Shown here piece by piece: positions 34,164 to 46,439 of a stretch of DNA of 64,000 bases. The notes beneath the pieces are model-generated. The model made no database searches. It had not been told where the DNA came from and saw only the letters and a program-made list of their open reading frames with translations. A program made the translations under genes and the position numbers. This stretch comes from Plantago ovata (taxonomy: Eukaryota; Streptophyta; Magnoliopsida; Lamiales; Plantaginaceae): assembly GCA_028274465.1 (NCBI GenBank), contig CM051456.1:111281397-111345396 (forward strand). Reading direction: 5' to 3'. Numbering within the stretch: position 1 is the first letter of the stretch; every line of letters starts with the position of its first letter.

Positions 34164-34893
34164 CATTAAAAAGGAAGGGCCATTGATATTGCCAGAGCCA
34201 AAATGTTAATGCCAGAGCACACTTAGGGCACTGCCCTCAACTTCCTTTAATCTATTACATTTAAAAACTCAGAAGAAATATGTCAATCAACGAGAATGAT
34301 GGAGAAAAATATCAAATTCTTATCTCTCCCTAAAAAAGCACAATTTCCCAAAAAAATTAAACATTCATGGCAAGATTCTGTTACCAACACAAAATTAAAG
34401 ATTTATTCATCTACACCAGAAGAGAACGCAGGCAACTCTTTTCGCTTGACAGAGCGCTTTTCGACTCAGTGCAAGACTGCAAGGTGATTCTTTGTTCTGG
34501 GCTTTTCCGGGCTTTTCCATATGATCCTTAGATTTCTAGTTCATTGAGTATATTTTACTCCTCACCGGTTTAGAATCTTGCTCCCTTTTCCAATTCAATT
34601 TCATATCGAAATAGCATAGTCATGGTTATTGGAGGTCGATAATAGTACCAATGCCAATGAAAATGATAATGGGGTGATATTAAAAATACCTCATATTAAG
34701 TTTTTGGAGTTTTTGGATACTATAATATGTTCCAGGTAAGAGTTGATGTGTGGTAATGTTTATGAGAAATATAGACCAAGTAGAGAGATAAATAATTGTG
34801 TAACAATACACATATGAGCGATATCTTTCTTTATTTGTTGTTCAACACAATTAAATTTATATAGTAACAATTGTGTGTACAGCTTTTTTATAC

Positions 34894-34913
34894 CCCGTCG
34901 AGTACTCGACGGG
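34894..34913. repeat. 20-bp perfect GC-rich palindrome
   Basis: CCCGTCGAGTACTCGACGGG reads identically on both strands. It stands out in an AT-rich setting. Confidence 0.95.
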
Positions 34914-35872
34914 TTAATTAACTAGTGAAACAAACAAAGTGGACATAAAAAGAAAAAAGAAAAAAGAAAAATAAATAATAAAATATTGCATAAGAAGATT
35001 CATCTTATATATAAGATCATAATATCCAACTTTTAACACCTCCAATCATGGATCTTATGTAATTTTTATACATAAAACTCTCATAAGATTCATGGTTGGA
35101 GACGTGTGACAATTATATATAGGTCTTCAATAGTCCAATTGGGACCGGACCAAGTAATTCACATGGGTTCGGTTTTTTATAACTATACTAAAAGTAAAAA
35201 CCGCGTATATAAACCTAAATTTGTTATTTTAAGATTGATATGAAATCCGTGACGCCCTATAGTCAGCTTGAATAAGTTAGCTAGGGAGCGTTCTTAATGA
35301 CAAATCCGAGGAAGGGTTTTCAAGTATGTCAGGGATCAAATACGGACAATTAACATTTATAATGCACACATCATACACATAACCAAGAACAAGAAGAGCG
35401 ATCTTTCAACTAGGTTTGGCCTTTTAATGATACAATAATAATGTACATCGGCCCAAGTAATGTCATATATAGTCTACATTTTATATAGATATGCATATGC
35501 TCATTGTCCAAAGTTTCCTTCCCTTAACGGGTCCGGAGGGCCTTTTTAAATCCTTAAACTTAATTAGTACTGAAAATAACTCTAATAACTTGTTTTAGGG
35601 TTAACCCAAACCTTGATTGCATAATGCATACTGCAGATTTCAATCATTTAATTAAACATTGCTAGGTATTTAATTAGCAACTAGCTAGCCAAACTTCGAC
35701 ACACGTTTTTGTTAATAGTATAACTCAAACTTTTTATCGGTTTTGTTCGGTATCTAATTTATAATGTGTGAAACGATCCGTTGAAAATGATATTATCACA
35801 TAACATATTAGGTTTATACAAGATAATACGCATCACATCCGATGTGAGATCATAGATGCAATTGGACTCTAC

Positions 35873-36213
35873 TGAAGTTCAACTAGTAACACCTTAAAAT
35901 AACTTGTTAAGGTGATGAGGTTATCCAATTTATATGTGATCGAGTCGATTATAGTTCTCACAAGTGATACGGTATAGTTTAATATGTCACCTCACGAGTA
36001 GTTCATGGTTAGTCGCAAAGAAATATCATCATTAAGCAAGCCAAAATTATCATATGTTGGATACCCATCAACATTGACTTTGATACAATATTGAAGTTGG
36101 CCCTGTTACACTTTAAAAAGTCTTGTTAAGGTAATAAAATTATTCAATTTATATATGAGTTAATTATATATCTCACAAATAATACGATATAGTCTAACAG
36201 ACTCATAAATATG
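35873..36213. repeat. Diverged tandem duplication, period about 220 bp
   Basis: Both halves contain the series GAAGTT, CTTGTTAAGGT, TTCAATTTATAT-like, TCTCACAA and GATAC/GATAT-ATAGT in the same order (35873-35990 and 36093-36213). Non-coding. Confidence 0.6.
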
Positions 36214-37873
36214 TTCGGATTTATTGGAGAATTAATTAATATAAATGAAAGAGATTCACCCATCATTTTAACAACTTATAGATATGTTGCTTGAGGTTAT
36301 AAGATAATAATAATACTAGGTTAGTTTGCCAAAACCACACGAAGGCGGCTAATGCAAAGTGGTCCACATAAGCTAGAGCTATGCCACCAAATGCTCAACT
36401 AATTCGTACTAAATCTAATATTGAGAACGAGTATGGATTAAATTGTTTGACGCATGACAATGAGCGGGTGTTTTCTGAGTGTTCTGTCCAAGGCACCTGG
36501 ACACTTGGTAAATATATTCTGAATTAGAACAAAAGAATCATTAATCAAATTATATTATGAAAGTTAGGGCACTATATTTTTATTTTATCATTTTAGCAAT
36601 TAATTTTTCGTTATAATTTAAGAGTACGCGAAGGTCATATGGAGCAAAAAAAATTAAAAAAAATAAAAAAGAACAAACTTAAAGAATTTGTTGAGACTAA
36701 TGAGTAAATGTAACACGATACTAAACCATAAACCATATGTGGAACCATTAAAATCCGTACTTTCTTTTTCTTCTGAGTACCTTCTATTAATAAAGATACA
36801 ATTAATTATAGAAATAATATAGGTGTAGTGTAATCTTTATTTATTATTGTTTAAAAAGAAAAAAAATACAATTCAAAATTTGCAAATGCATAGATAGAAT
36901 CATGTTGTATCCAAACTCCAAAGCTCAAACTTACAAGAAGTGTAAGTCCGTCGATGCTCAAATGTAGCAGTTCCTTTGATACGTTTCCCGTGAATTTGCT
37001 TCAACCTCTACGTGAAGGCATAATGATGAATGGACAATTTAATATGGATGAAAATGCGAGTGGTGAGATTCAATCTTTAAAATGTGGCTTTGCCAATTAA
37101 GATACATTATTATATATTGTATGTCATTTATTTGGAGTAAAAAAAATTTAATAATAGGTGTGAAGTTAATCCAACTATATTAAGTTTTATGACAAGTATA
37201 GTACAGCCTAATATCTAATTATTTAAAACACTAATCATAACCATTTATTACAAATACCAACTTTCTACTTCAGTTATTATATGTCATATATATTTTTTTA
37301 TTAATTTATTTCTTTACTCCGGCCAATTGTAATGCCCCAAACAGTAATGAACCGAAAAGACCGATCTTTTGGATCGGCACAGTTACTCTGAAGCTGATTC
37401 ACAATAAGCCATCCATTTTATAATTGTTCCAGAGTTAGGAGAGACCAAAAACACGCTTAATTAACTTGGGAATTCTTATAGTCGATAAATGAATTTATGA
37501 GGGGTGGGGGAGGGGAGATGTATCTTGTTGGTATGAGTTACACGAATACTCCTATATAAACTTACAACTTTATAATTAGGGAGCACTTATTATTATTTTA
37601 TTTGTTTTATCCTAATTTGTTCAAATTTCTTAAGACACACCACTGAGTCACCAGTAGAAGTATGTCCATTTAATAGTGGGATGAATGTAGTAGATGCTCT
37701 ACTATTAGTGACTTAAGTGATTAGTCAGTACTAATCATAAGGTAATGTTTATTAATCCAGATATTAAAATGATTGGTTAATAATTTCATGAGTAATCGGA
37801 CACCTATAAGTACCCTTGATTGTAAAGTTCTTTTACAATCATCCTATCATAACATAAACTTAAGACATTAGTC

Positions 37874-39115
37874 ATGGCAATGATCATAATCATGAGATCT
37901 TCATCCTTGCTGCTAATCCTAACTGCCCTTGCTCTCCTGATGAGCAACTCTGAAGCAAGAACTTTGACAGGTATATATTTTTAGTGTTCTATCCTGATAT
38001 ATACAATTCAAATACTCTGGTTACTATATTTTTACTTTTATAAATTATTAGACATACATGTTACATATATCACTGATAAGTCTGATATAATTGAAACATT
38101 TTTGAAAATTTTGAAATAGACTAATTCAAGTTTGGGAAGTTTAAAAATTTAGTCCTTTTTTTCACCGATATCCTTTACGTTTCACTAATTATTTTGCTGG
38201 TAAATTCGATTCATTTTGTTTTTAAACCACGGAATGCACACTCATTGCCAAACTTTATGAATTAATATTCCAGATCGTTTCATTTTTCACGGCGTGTTCA
38301 ATATATAAGTACACTCTTATTAATTTGTAAATATTATTTCAGTGTTGTTTCTATACTACTTTACATTGTTGTGTCTCCTGATACTTTAAATATGTTGTAT
38401 CATACTTGTACCAAATGTTTCGTGTGTTGCATTATATATACAACATATAAAATATCATGACAAACTATAACATATTGTAACATAGACTAATCCTAACAAC
38501 CAAAAAGGCCAAGAATCCGGAGAAGGTACCCTTCGGATATCACTGGAGTCAGGGTAAACTCTACGAGACGACGTAATATAGACTGCAAATCATATGGGTT
38601 TAAAGTTTGAACATGTGACTAAGAATACATTATTCCCCATTTTAATCAACTAACCATGCTTGTGAGTGGCAAGAATAACTTATATTTACCCATAACATTC
38701 TAAAAAGAATATCACGGCTTTTAAATTATGATGATAATTTGTTGTTTAATTGTGACATACATTTATATTTTCTTTTGTCTTAGAGCATTGTCATGACAAA
38801 CTTGAGGCTGATAGTCATATCATAAAGCCTCCTAGATCCAAGCCACCGGCGCCGAAGATATCACCACCAAGCACAGATGGTAAATATAGCCGCCCTGCCC
38901 TTGCACCTCCACGTCCTATCGAGCTAACCATTTCGAAGGATCAAAAGATAATCGGTTACGAGGGTCGGACCACTACAAACGACTATGTTGAGAAGACTAC
39001 AGGGAAGAAGACACCACCGGCACCCAAAATATCACCGCCAATCATCGAATTATCCGGCACGGAGTTGGCATTGTCGATGAGGTCACCACCAAGTATCTCT
39101 CATTCCATGTCTTGA
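37874..39115 (+). CDS. Putative secreted peptide precursor with repeated PPAPKISPP motif
   Basis: Two exons, 37874-37970 and 38784-39115, giving 142 codons plus stop; the 813-bp intron has GT-AG borders (ACAG|GTATAT, TTAG|AGCATT). Residues 1-28 form a clear signal peptide (SLLLILTALALLMSNSEA). The mature part is short, polar and proline-rich, with KPPAPKISPP at residues 52-61 and TPPAPKISPP at 109-118. A weaker MRSPPS lies near the end, and the spacers are rich in Lys, Asp and Thr. Repeated proline motifs in a small secreted protein are typical of plant peptide-hormone precursors, where prolines are hydroxylated, but the motif matches no family I know. A GATG|GTAAATA donor-like site inside exon 2 (about 38879) could give a shorter form; the open frame continuing to TGA favours the full exon. 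Confidence 0.65.
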
Positions 39116-39600
39116 GTGTCCTGTCGTGAGCCTATTTGTGTTGAATAAGGCATGTGCATGCTATATTGTTAGAATTCGAGTCTTTATGATAGGGAAAGTC
39201 AAATCCTATTTTGTATAATATGGTGTGAAATGAACTTGTTTTACCGTCAATTACTAAAAGAATCGTTGATGCCCCCTAATCCACCCCCTTAAAAAAGGTC
39301 ATACAAGATACCGGAATACGAGTACGATCATAACATTCCTTATTACTCCGGATCTAAGAAGTGTGACATGTACAGATAAGTGGAAACACCAAAAAACAAA
39401 AACGTTGGTTTTGAATTACGAGTACCATACATGAAGAGGTGTGTTTTGTGTAAAGTATCCATGAGGAAAGTTTTCAAATACTTCGCCCATTTTGAACGAT
39501 AGTAAAATTTCTAAACTCCAGACCCGAACCCGAAACTTTAAAACCCCAAATTGTCTCTGAAAATTTTGGGCTCTCCCTAAAACGTCAATCAATTCGCCAC

Positions 39601-39680
39601 CTAGCTCCGGTCACCTTCGCTTCCGTAAATCTTCGCTGGTCCTAATCCTCTGTTTCTACATAATCGAATCTCGACCTCCA
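39601..39680 (+). repeat. 80-bp duplication, left copy (PIG-F leader sequence)
   Basis: CTAGCTCCGG through GACCTCCA, repeated at 40981-41060 with two differences. It flanks the left side of the hAT-like element. Confidence 0.95.
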
Positions 39681-39684
39681 TCAA

Positions 39685-40983
39685 TAGTCCTGACAATTAT
39701 GATCCGGTCCGCGGATTTTGATCCGATCCGATCCGAATCCGGACCAATTCCAATGCTGTCGGATTGAAGAAAGTCCGGACCAATTGGTCCGGGCTCGGAT
39801 TGGACTTTAGTCCAAGGACCATCGGATCAAAAGATGATCCGAACACAAATACTACGGCAGTTTACTAAATATACTGAAACTCACTCGCCGTTTTTCCGAA
39901 CTCAAACCTAAAACTATGCCTCTCGCCCCCCTCTCTTCCGGCTCGATTTGCATCTCTCTCCAATCTCGATTCTAGTGTCCAGTGCTTCTAACTGCAATTT
40001 CGATTCAGCTACGGAGGAAGAAGATCCATTTCTGGACCCAACTCAATTAGATACTCAAAATCCAAGGTATTGTACTACTTTTACTGATTTTTGTGAAGTA
40101 ATTAGTTATTTCTCCATCTGGGGTTTCAATTTTGTTTGAGTATATTTGAAGATTCTAAGTTTAAATGAAACTTTTTTGTTTGAGCACCAACTGTTTGATA
40201 ATTTGCCTGTGTGAATATTTCAGTTCATCTGGTTGTTGCTTGACTTGCTACCGTATAGTACTGTGTATTATGCTTGCGTTTTGGCGTCAGGATATCTCCA
40301 ATTGCTACTGCTTGCATTTTGTGAGATTGTGATTCTATTATTGATTTATCTGGATTCTGGATTATAGAATTTGTGCCTTCAGTAGTAGAGTAGTTTGTAT
40401 AGCTCGGAATCGATAACCAAGCTAGATGGGATTCTAATTTTGCATTTCTATTACAGTTGGTTTCTAGTGGCTGCATTTTGTCATATTGCAGACTGATAAA
40501 ATTTACACTAGTAGTAGCTAAATGCTTAAAATTGAGAAAATAAAGAAATGGTTCTGTGGGAGTTTGCTGAATTTATGTATTGCACTATTAATACTTGTAT
40601 CTTAATGCATATTAGTTTTCTTAGTCAAAATCGTTGTTTGTTCGTCACATAAAAATAGTGCATTTTTTTTAATAATCAAGAAACCCACCTATATAAAATA
40701 CAAAATGAGATAATAGATTATCCATACATAAAATCCTGAAAACATCCAGAAAAAAGTCAAAACAATAACAAATCTGGGGCCTGGGGAAAGAGACTACTAA
40801 GCAGGGAAAAAAAATGCAAAAAAAAAAAAAAGAAGCAAAAAAGGGCCGGATCAAGGATCAGATCCGGTCCAACCCGGATCCTGGACCGATCCGACCAGTC
40901 TTCCTTCGGACCAGCAACGGATCCGATCCGCACCGGTCCGATCCATGGAGGACTGGTCCGATCCGGCCCAATTGCCAGGCCTA
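39685..40983. mobile_element. hAT-like non-autonomous element
   Basis: The left end TAGTCCTGACAATT is the inverse of the right end AATTGCCAGGCCTA with two changes. Such TAGG(N)CTGGCAA ends are usual in plant hAT elements. Both subterminal regions are packed with GATCCG, GGTCCG and CGGACC words, also hAT-like. The 1.3-kb interior holds an exon-like stretch (about 39915-40070, ending at a CAAG|GTATTG donor), but I recognise no transposase. No 8-bp target duplication is present; instead 80 bp of host sequence occurs on both sides. Confidence 0.7.
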
Positions 40984-41060
40984 GCTCCGGCCACCGTCGC
41001 TTCCGTAAATCTTCGCTGGTCCTAATCCTCTGTTTCTACATAATCGAATCTCGACCTCCA
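40981..41060 (+). repeat. 80-bp duplication, right copy
   Basis: The right copy begins exactly at the end of the hAT-like element (sharing its last CTA) and continues into the PIG-F leader. Two differences from 39601-39680, so the duplication is recent. Confidence 0.95.
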
Positions 41061-41063
41061 TAA

Positions 41064-41157
41064 ATGCCTCAGTCTACAGATATTGGTTATTGGTGAAATG
41101 CCATTGCTATCAGTGAGAAGGCTCTTTAGGCGTATTGCTCGGCACCGAACCGAGTGA
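41064..41157 (+). promoter_or_regulatory. Two upstream ORFs in the PIG-F leader exon
   Basis: The leader exon appears to end at GAGCAG|GTTCATC (41160) and to splice to CTTTTCAG|GCAAACC near 41641. Before the donor are ATG 41064 (10 codons, stop 41094-41096) and ATG 41098 (19 codons, MPLLSVRRLFRRIARHRTE, stop 41155-41157). If transcribed, both would precede the main ATG at 41764 and could lower its translation. Confidence 0.45.
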
Positions 41158-41763
41158 GCAGGTTCATCATCTCTTTCCGTTCATATGATATTTGCTATGT
41201 CTACTCTGCTTACTTGCTGAAATTATGGTTGATTTATTGAACTCTCAAATTCAGCTGTGGTTTTAGATTATGGCATTATTTTATGCAGTGGTAATTCATC
41301 TGAGCAAGTTTTTAGGTAGGTATATCAGTATATGAACTTGGATAATTATTTTTCCGGAATGATTTGGAAATGATATGATGTCAAATCGGATCTAAAAACG
41401 CCAATGAAATGAAATGAAATTGAAACTTTGATCATAGTCCATAGATGTAGTGAGTAAATATTATAAGAATTAATAGTACTTTTCATCTTTGCTTGGAATC
41501 AACACCTTGGCTATTATTCAGTGTTGTGAATTGTTAAATGATAATTTAGTCACATAGTGGCTAGTGCAGATGGTTTTGAATTTCAATCAATGTTGAATGA
41601 ATCACACTGATCATTGGCATTTGGTTGCCTTCTCTTTTCAGGCAAACCAATAGGCTAGCACCTGTTAATTCTTGACATCCAGTTTCGCAGATAAACAGAC
41701 CCCAAAGTCGTAGAATTAGTGTCTCTCCATCTCTATCCTTCACCAACTGTTGTTGTTACGAAT

Positions 41764-44700
41764 ATGCAAGCGCCTCAGCACCACACAAAACCTTTGGGGG
41801 CTAACAATGGAGCCATTACCTTGATATCACCTTCAAAAACGCTATTATTGCACCTTGCTTGTGGGTTATGCTTAGCATCTGCTTTCTGGGTGGCTGACAA
41901 TTTCTTCTCTCGTACGCTAATCCAAAGTCCAGCCCAAACCCTCCATATACTCTGGGTATGTTTAATGTTTGTCCTCTTCGGCTTTTCGCATTATTTTTCT
42001 CTCAAATGTTGTGATTAATCTTAGTAACTTTGAGCGTGGCTTCTCAGGTTCTTGAGGCCCCAGTCGTGATTTTAAACTACAGCTTCTTCCGGTGCCATCC
42101 TGAAAAATGCTCTGTAATTCCTGCACTTTGTTCTTTTTCGTTGTTAATCGGGATTTGCTTGTTTACCCTCTTCTGTATATTTCTGTACAACTAACTACTC
42201 TGCTGGTTATTTACAGTATGTGAAAGCTCTGCTAAGAGGACTGCTGGGACTCCCTGTAGGTAAGCAATAAATATGTGCTCTCGCGTTTTATTTATATATG
42301 CTCTTGTGTGTGTGATAAATGGATGGTGTTAATTAGGTGACATTAAGGAGTTTATTGAAAGCCTCAAGAATGAAATTCTTTACTGATAATGAGGAAAATT
42401 TGATGTTTTATTACGTGACTGAATATTGTGAAGTGACGCAAATAGGAGCACGATAACTTGGATTAAACATTGCGAATTTGTGTCTGAGCGGATTTTGCTA
42501 ATATGGTTGGCTGCCAAATGCTCTCTATTTGGAAAATTCAAAGGCAATGAAATGCCAGTCCTGTTGGCCTGCTATGCTTTCTGTCTGAATCTATAATGCT
42601 CTTTTCGATTTTGGGAGCTTTATCAAATAATCTTCTTCTTCCTTATTGCCCTGTTTCTACAAATATACGTATGAATACGAGAAGTATTTACTATGTAAAC
42701 TTGTTAATGCTATTCTTTCCTTCTAAATCTTTTATAGAATCTGGTTATCGTGACTTCGTGAGGATGACAAAAGAAAAGCACAAGTATGTCTGGAAAATGT
42801 ATTTCTAATATCCTTGTCTTTAGGTCATCATAACAATAAGACAAATACTCAAAATGCTCCTATTTAAGGTTTCATTTTGTAATTAATGATGACTGGGATC
42901 TCATGTGTATCCAGCTTTACTACTGGAAAGTGGAAAGGAGCTTAACCACGCTTAACATCTTGGAATCGTTCACTTGTATTTAACGTTTGTACTCCTTGAG
43001 TTGATGCATGTCATTTTCTTCTACAGTAGTTCTGTAGTTCATTTGTTTCTGAAGTAGTTGGTGTTGATTATGCCCGGAGGGAGTAGCTAATAGAAATTGT
43101 ATTCTTTTGATGGTGCTTAACTATAGATATTATCCATCTTTCAGAGGATTCCCTGAGGTCCTTGGCAGTTGTTGTTTGCTTAATTATTTGAGGATATCAT
43201 AGGATTCTAGATGTCTGAATGGATCTAGAACAAGAGAACATCCTGCTTTATATGGAAGTTTCCATTTTGATCATGTTCAGAGTAACATGAGAATATACGT
43301 TAAAAAAAAATGCATATATATCCTACATGAATTGATGGTTTCAAAATCATTTAGAGCAAGTGTGTTCTTTTTCCATTTGCTGACACTGCATAACATCCAT
43401 TTCACCTTTATACCTGTAGGTGCTGTAGTGAATGCTCTTGGAGCAATTGTATTGGGAGCGCCTGTTGGATTTCAGTACGTGATAGTTGTGAACTGAATTT
43501 TGTAGCTTCTGTCATCACAAGTACAAACTGAAAATACATGGTTGGTTGAACTGTGACACTAGTTGTCTCTACCTTTAGATGCAAAGGTGCACTGTCCAAT
43601 GAAGTCTTATTGTTGGCAGGGAGGTAACGAAGTTCCTGATAGGGAGTTTTGTTTTGCTTGTCATTTGATACTGAGGACTTGCGATTTCCAAGTTAAAACA
43701 TTAAGCTTCCTCATATCAGTAAAATCAGGGAGAATTATGTGGCCACATTTGGTATAAGACTGATTCATGATTGACTGGCAAGTGTGTTGGTGGTGATAAA
43801 AGAGTTATGGTGTGGGCTGAGTCTGGTAATCTAGTGATTTTGTGAGAGAAAACCAGTGGGAGGTGTTGCTGTAGGTCTGACACTTTCATACCACTCTCAT
43901 CTTGTGTGAGACAAAGAATGTGGGTGTCAGTGACAGTGTTGTAATCTCTTCTTTTCTTTTTACTTTTTTTTTTAATTTTTTTTATTAGGGCTCGTAGGGT
44001 AATGAATAAGTTATATCTTTTGGATTGGATTGAGTTTGAAAGAAAATTTATACGACTTGTTTGACAATATGCGAATTGAGTTGGTTCAATTGAGTTTCAT
44101 ACAAACCTGGGATTGAATTTCACACAACTTTGCCTTTTACTCACTGAATTCTTTTATTTAACTACAGGCACCTTAGAAAAACAGTGCCTTGGTCTCTGCT
44201 AATGTCGGTCTTCACGGTATGGTCACATTACTATATGATAACAGATGCCTTAAGGCCGCTCTGGTTTATTACTGTAATGCTATTCATAAAGACAATGCTC
44301 TATTTTTCTTGATTGAGTTCATTAGTTTTTCTGCTGCTATTTTCTTGGAAGAATTGTAAGAATGTATGTTTCCAAATTCTAGACTTTACTTGTCTTGTGC
44401 TTCACCATGTTGCTCCTTTTGCAGTTTGTCCCTGCAGCATCCGTGTTTGGGTCATCTTGGAGTGATTGGGTTCGAATATTTGCACATACAAAGTAAGCTT
44501 CCATACATTGATATGGCATCTTCCCTTCTCAGTTGCAATCATTATGCTTGATGTGCATCATCAGTTGATTTTATTTCGTGTTTGATAAACTTCTCTTGCA
44601 GGCCAGTCACACCTATAGATTTTATGATCTGCCTACCTGCCCATGGAGCTGTGATTGGAGCTTGGTTTGGTGCATGGCCTATGCCTCTTGACTGGGAAAG

Positions 44701-45516
44701 GACATGGCAGGTATGGATACTTACCACCTAATCCATGTTTTTCCCTACATGCTTCTTGCTTGTCCATTAAGATCCATTTTATATTATAGCAAATTAGCAA
44801 TGCTTTGCAACCAAAATATTATGATATGATTTCCCTTTCTCTCTTCTACGATAATCCCGTGATCTGATCCTGTAAAAAGATACACTGGTGTATGCTATTT
44901 CCTTACTCCCTTTTGACGACCAAGACATTAACATCACGATGTTTTAGATCAGGTTTGACATGATTTTCTGCTTCCATGTCTAGCCTGTTTACATTTAGAA
45001 TTGAAAAGTTTCTGAACCAATTAGAAACTTAAAAATAACCAATTGGCTAGTAGGAAGAAGGAGTCTCTCACTGTCTTAAACCCTTTCTATTGAATGTGGT
45101 CATAGTTGCTATTGTACTAACTACTGAGAACCCTGAGATCGAATCATCTTCTCGTCTTCTGTACATTTCCTTTCCTTTTTGGGAAAATTGGAAATTGTCC
45201 TTTTGGCAATGAGCCTTCATTTATACACATGGTTTGTGAGATTGCTAGTTCCTGCTACACATGGGCTTAAAAGGTCTTAAGATGAAACAACAAATAACCA
45301 CCAATTCAGCAATCTGCTTATCTAACAGAATAAAAACTTCTTGTGCTAGTTTGCAGCGTTGGTTTAGTCTTATTTTTCTTTTCTGGTATAAAAATTATGC
45401 AGGAATGGCCAATTTGTGTGACTTATGGAGCTATTATAGGTTACTTGGCTGGAATGGCAATATCCTTCGGTTTTGTTGTCTTCCATAACCAACACCATCG
45501 TGTCAAGCTAGATTAA
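41764..45516 (+). CDS. PIGF: GPI-anchor biosynthesis protein PIG-F
   Basis: Eight coding exons: 41764-41955, 42048-42113, 42217-42259, 43420-43474, 44168-44216, 44425-44492, 44602-44710 and 45403-45516. They give 231 codons plus stop, normal for PIG-F. PIG-F is a multi-pass ER membrane protein that stabilises the ethanolamine-phosphate transferases adding EtNP to GPI anchors. Hydrophobic segments include LLLHLACGLCLASAFWV, VVNALGAIVLGAPVGF and YGAIIGYLAGMAISFGFVV. The most characteristic stretch is MICLPAHGAVIGAWFGAWPM followed by PLDWERTWQEWP, the PIG-F signature near the C-terminus, then VFHNQHHRVKLD. The ATG at 41764 is the first in-frame ATG after the leader intron. The mini-exon of 43 bp (exon 3) is bordered by normal sites. 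Confidence 0.9.
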
Positions 45517-46439
45517 TACCGGACACAAAGTGGCATCTCCACCAGAGAATATACGGCCCTTGGAAACAATATTTTGTCTGTTACATTCTGTTCAGGTTTT
45601 TCCCAGTAATATTGTTGATTAATTTGTTTAGTGATTCCTTAGTTGATAAGCTAGAAGAAAATTTTGATGCTCAATGAAAGTCTTTCTTATATTCTTTTTC
45701 ATTTTTTAGGGTGAAATTTAACATAGAAAGGATATAGATTCTGAAATCCACTTAGCTTGATATGGTAAGCATTTGGTATTATTCAATGGAAAATTGTAAT
45801 TGTCATCATCCTTTTTACCTTTTGGTGTTTAGCGGTGGTGGCATCCATCTAATGTAGGCTTCTGTCATTGTTGGATTATTTATTGTTGAACATATTTATT
45901 GTTGGGGTATATATGAATGATCTGATCTCAACTTCAACCTATGGCTTTTTTTTTTTGAATTCCAAGTAGTCAAAAAGAAAGCACATCATCTAACTACAGT
46001 ATTATTATATGCTCTACAAAACTCAAATGAACTAACAGCAAAACTAAAATCGGACTGAAGGATAACTGGATAATTATGAAAAGACAAGCACAATTGAGTT
46101 AATTTCGTATGGGTTAAGCCTATGTTCTTTTCGTCTAACAATACATAACTGATATGAACTGAATGAAGTTGAATTGAAATGAATGAAGTTGAATTGAACT
46201 GAATTTATTTGTAGTATAAAATACTATTAAACAAATCTGAACTGAAGTAAACTGAAAATAATTAATTTTCAAACGAAACAAAGAGAACATGGTCTAAGCA
46301 TCTAAAAAAACAATTTGGAGAATTCTATGTTAAGTAGAGTGTTTAAACCTAAATATTTTCCTATTTGTGATGTTTTAGATGCTTCTTATAGTATAAGGCT
46401 AGTGCATCATTCACTATATATTATACATACTTGTCCAAT

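Larger units (their letters stand above)
34164..37873. other. Repeat-rich spacer upstream of the PPAPKISPP gene
   Basis: About 3.7 kb, AT-rich. One open frame of 63 codons (34296-34487, lysine-rich) ends near a donor-like CAAG|GTGATT but has no recognisable domain. The spacer also holds a 20-bp perfect palindrome at 34894 and a diverged tandem duplication at 35.9-36.2 kb. A possible TATA box (TATAAG, 37805-37810) lies 64 bp before the next ATG. Nothing else recognised. Confidence 0.4.

Noticed and set aside
34296..34487. 63-codon Lys-rich open frame ending near a donor-like site
   Set aside because: No partner exon or domain recognised; kept only as a note in the spacer entry.
43070..43090. 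Stowaway terminus GGAGGGAGTA in a PIG-F intron
   Set aside because: No convincing opposite terminus with matching TIR was found upstream.
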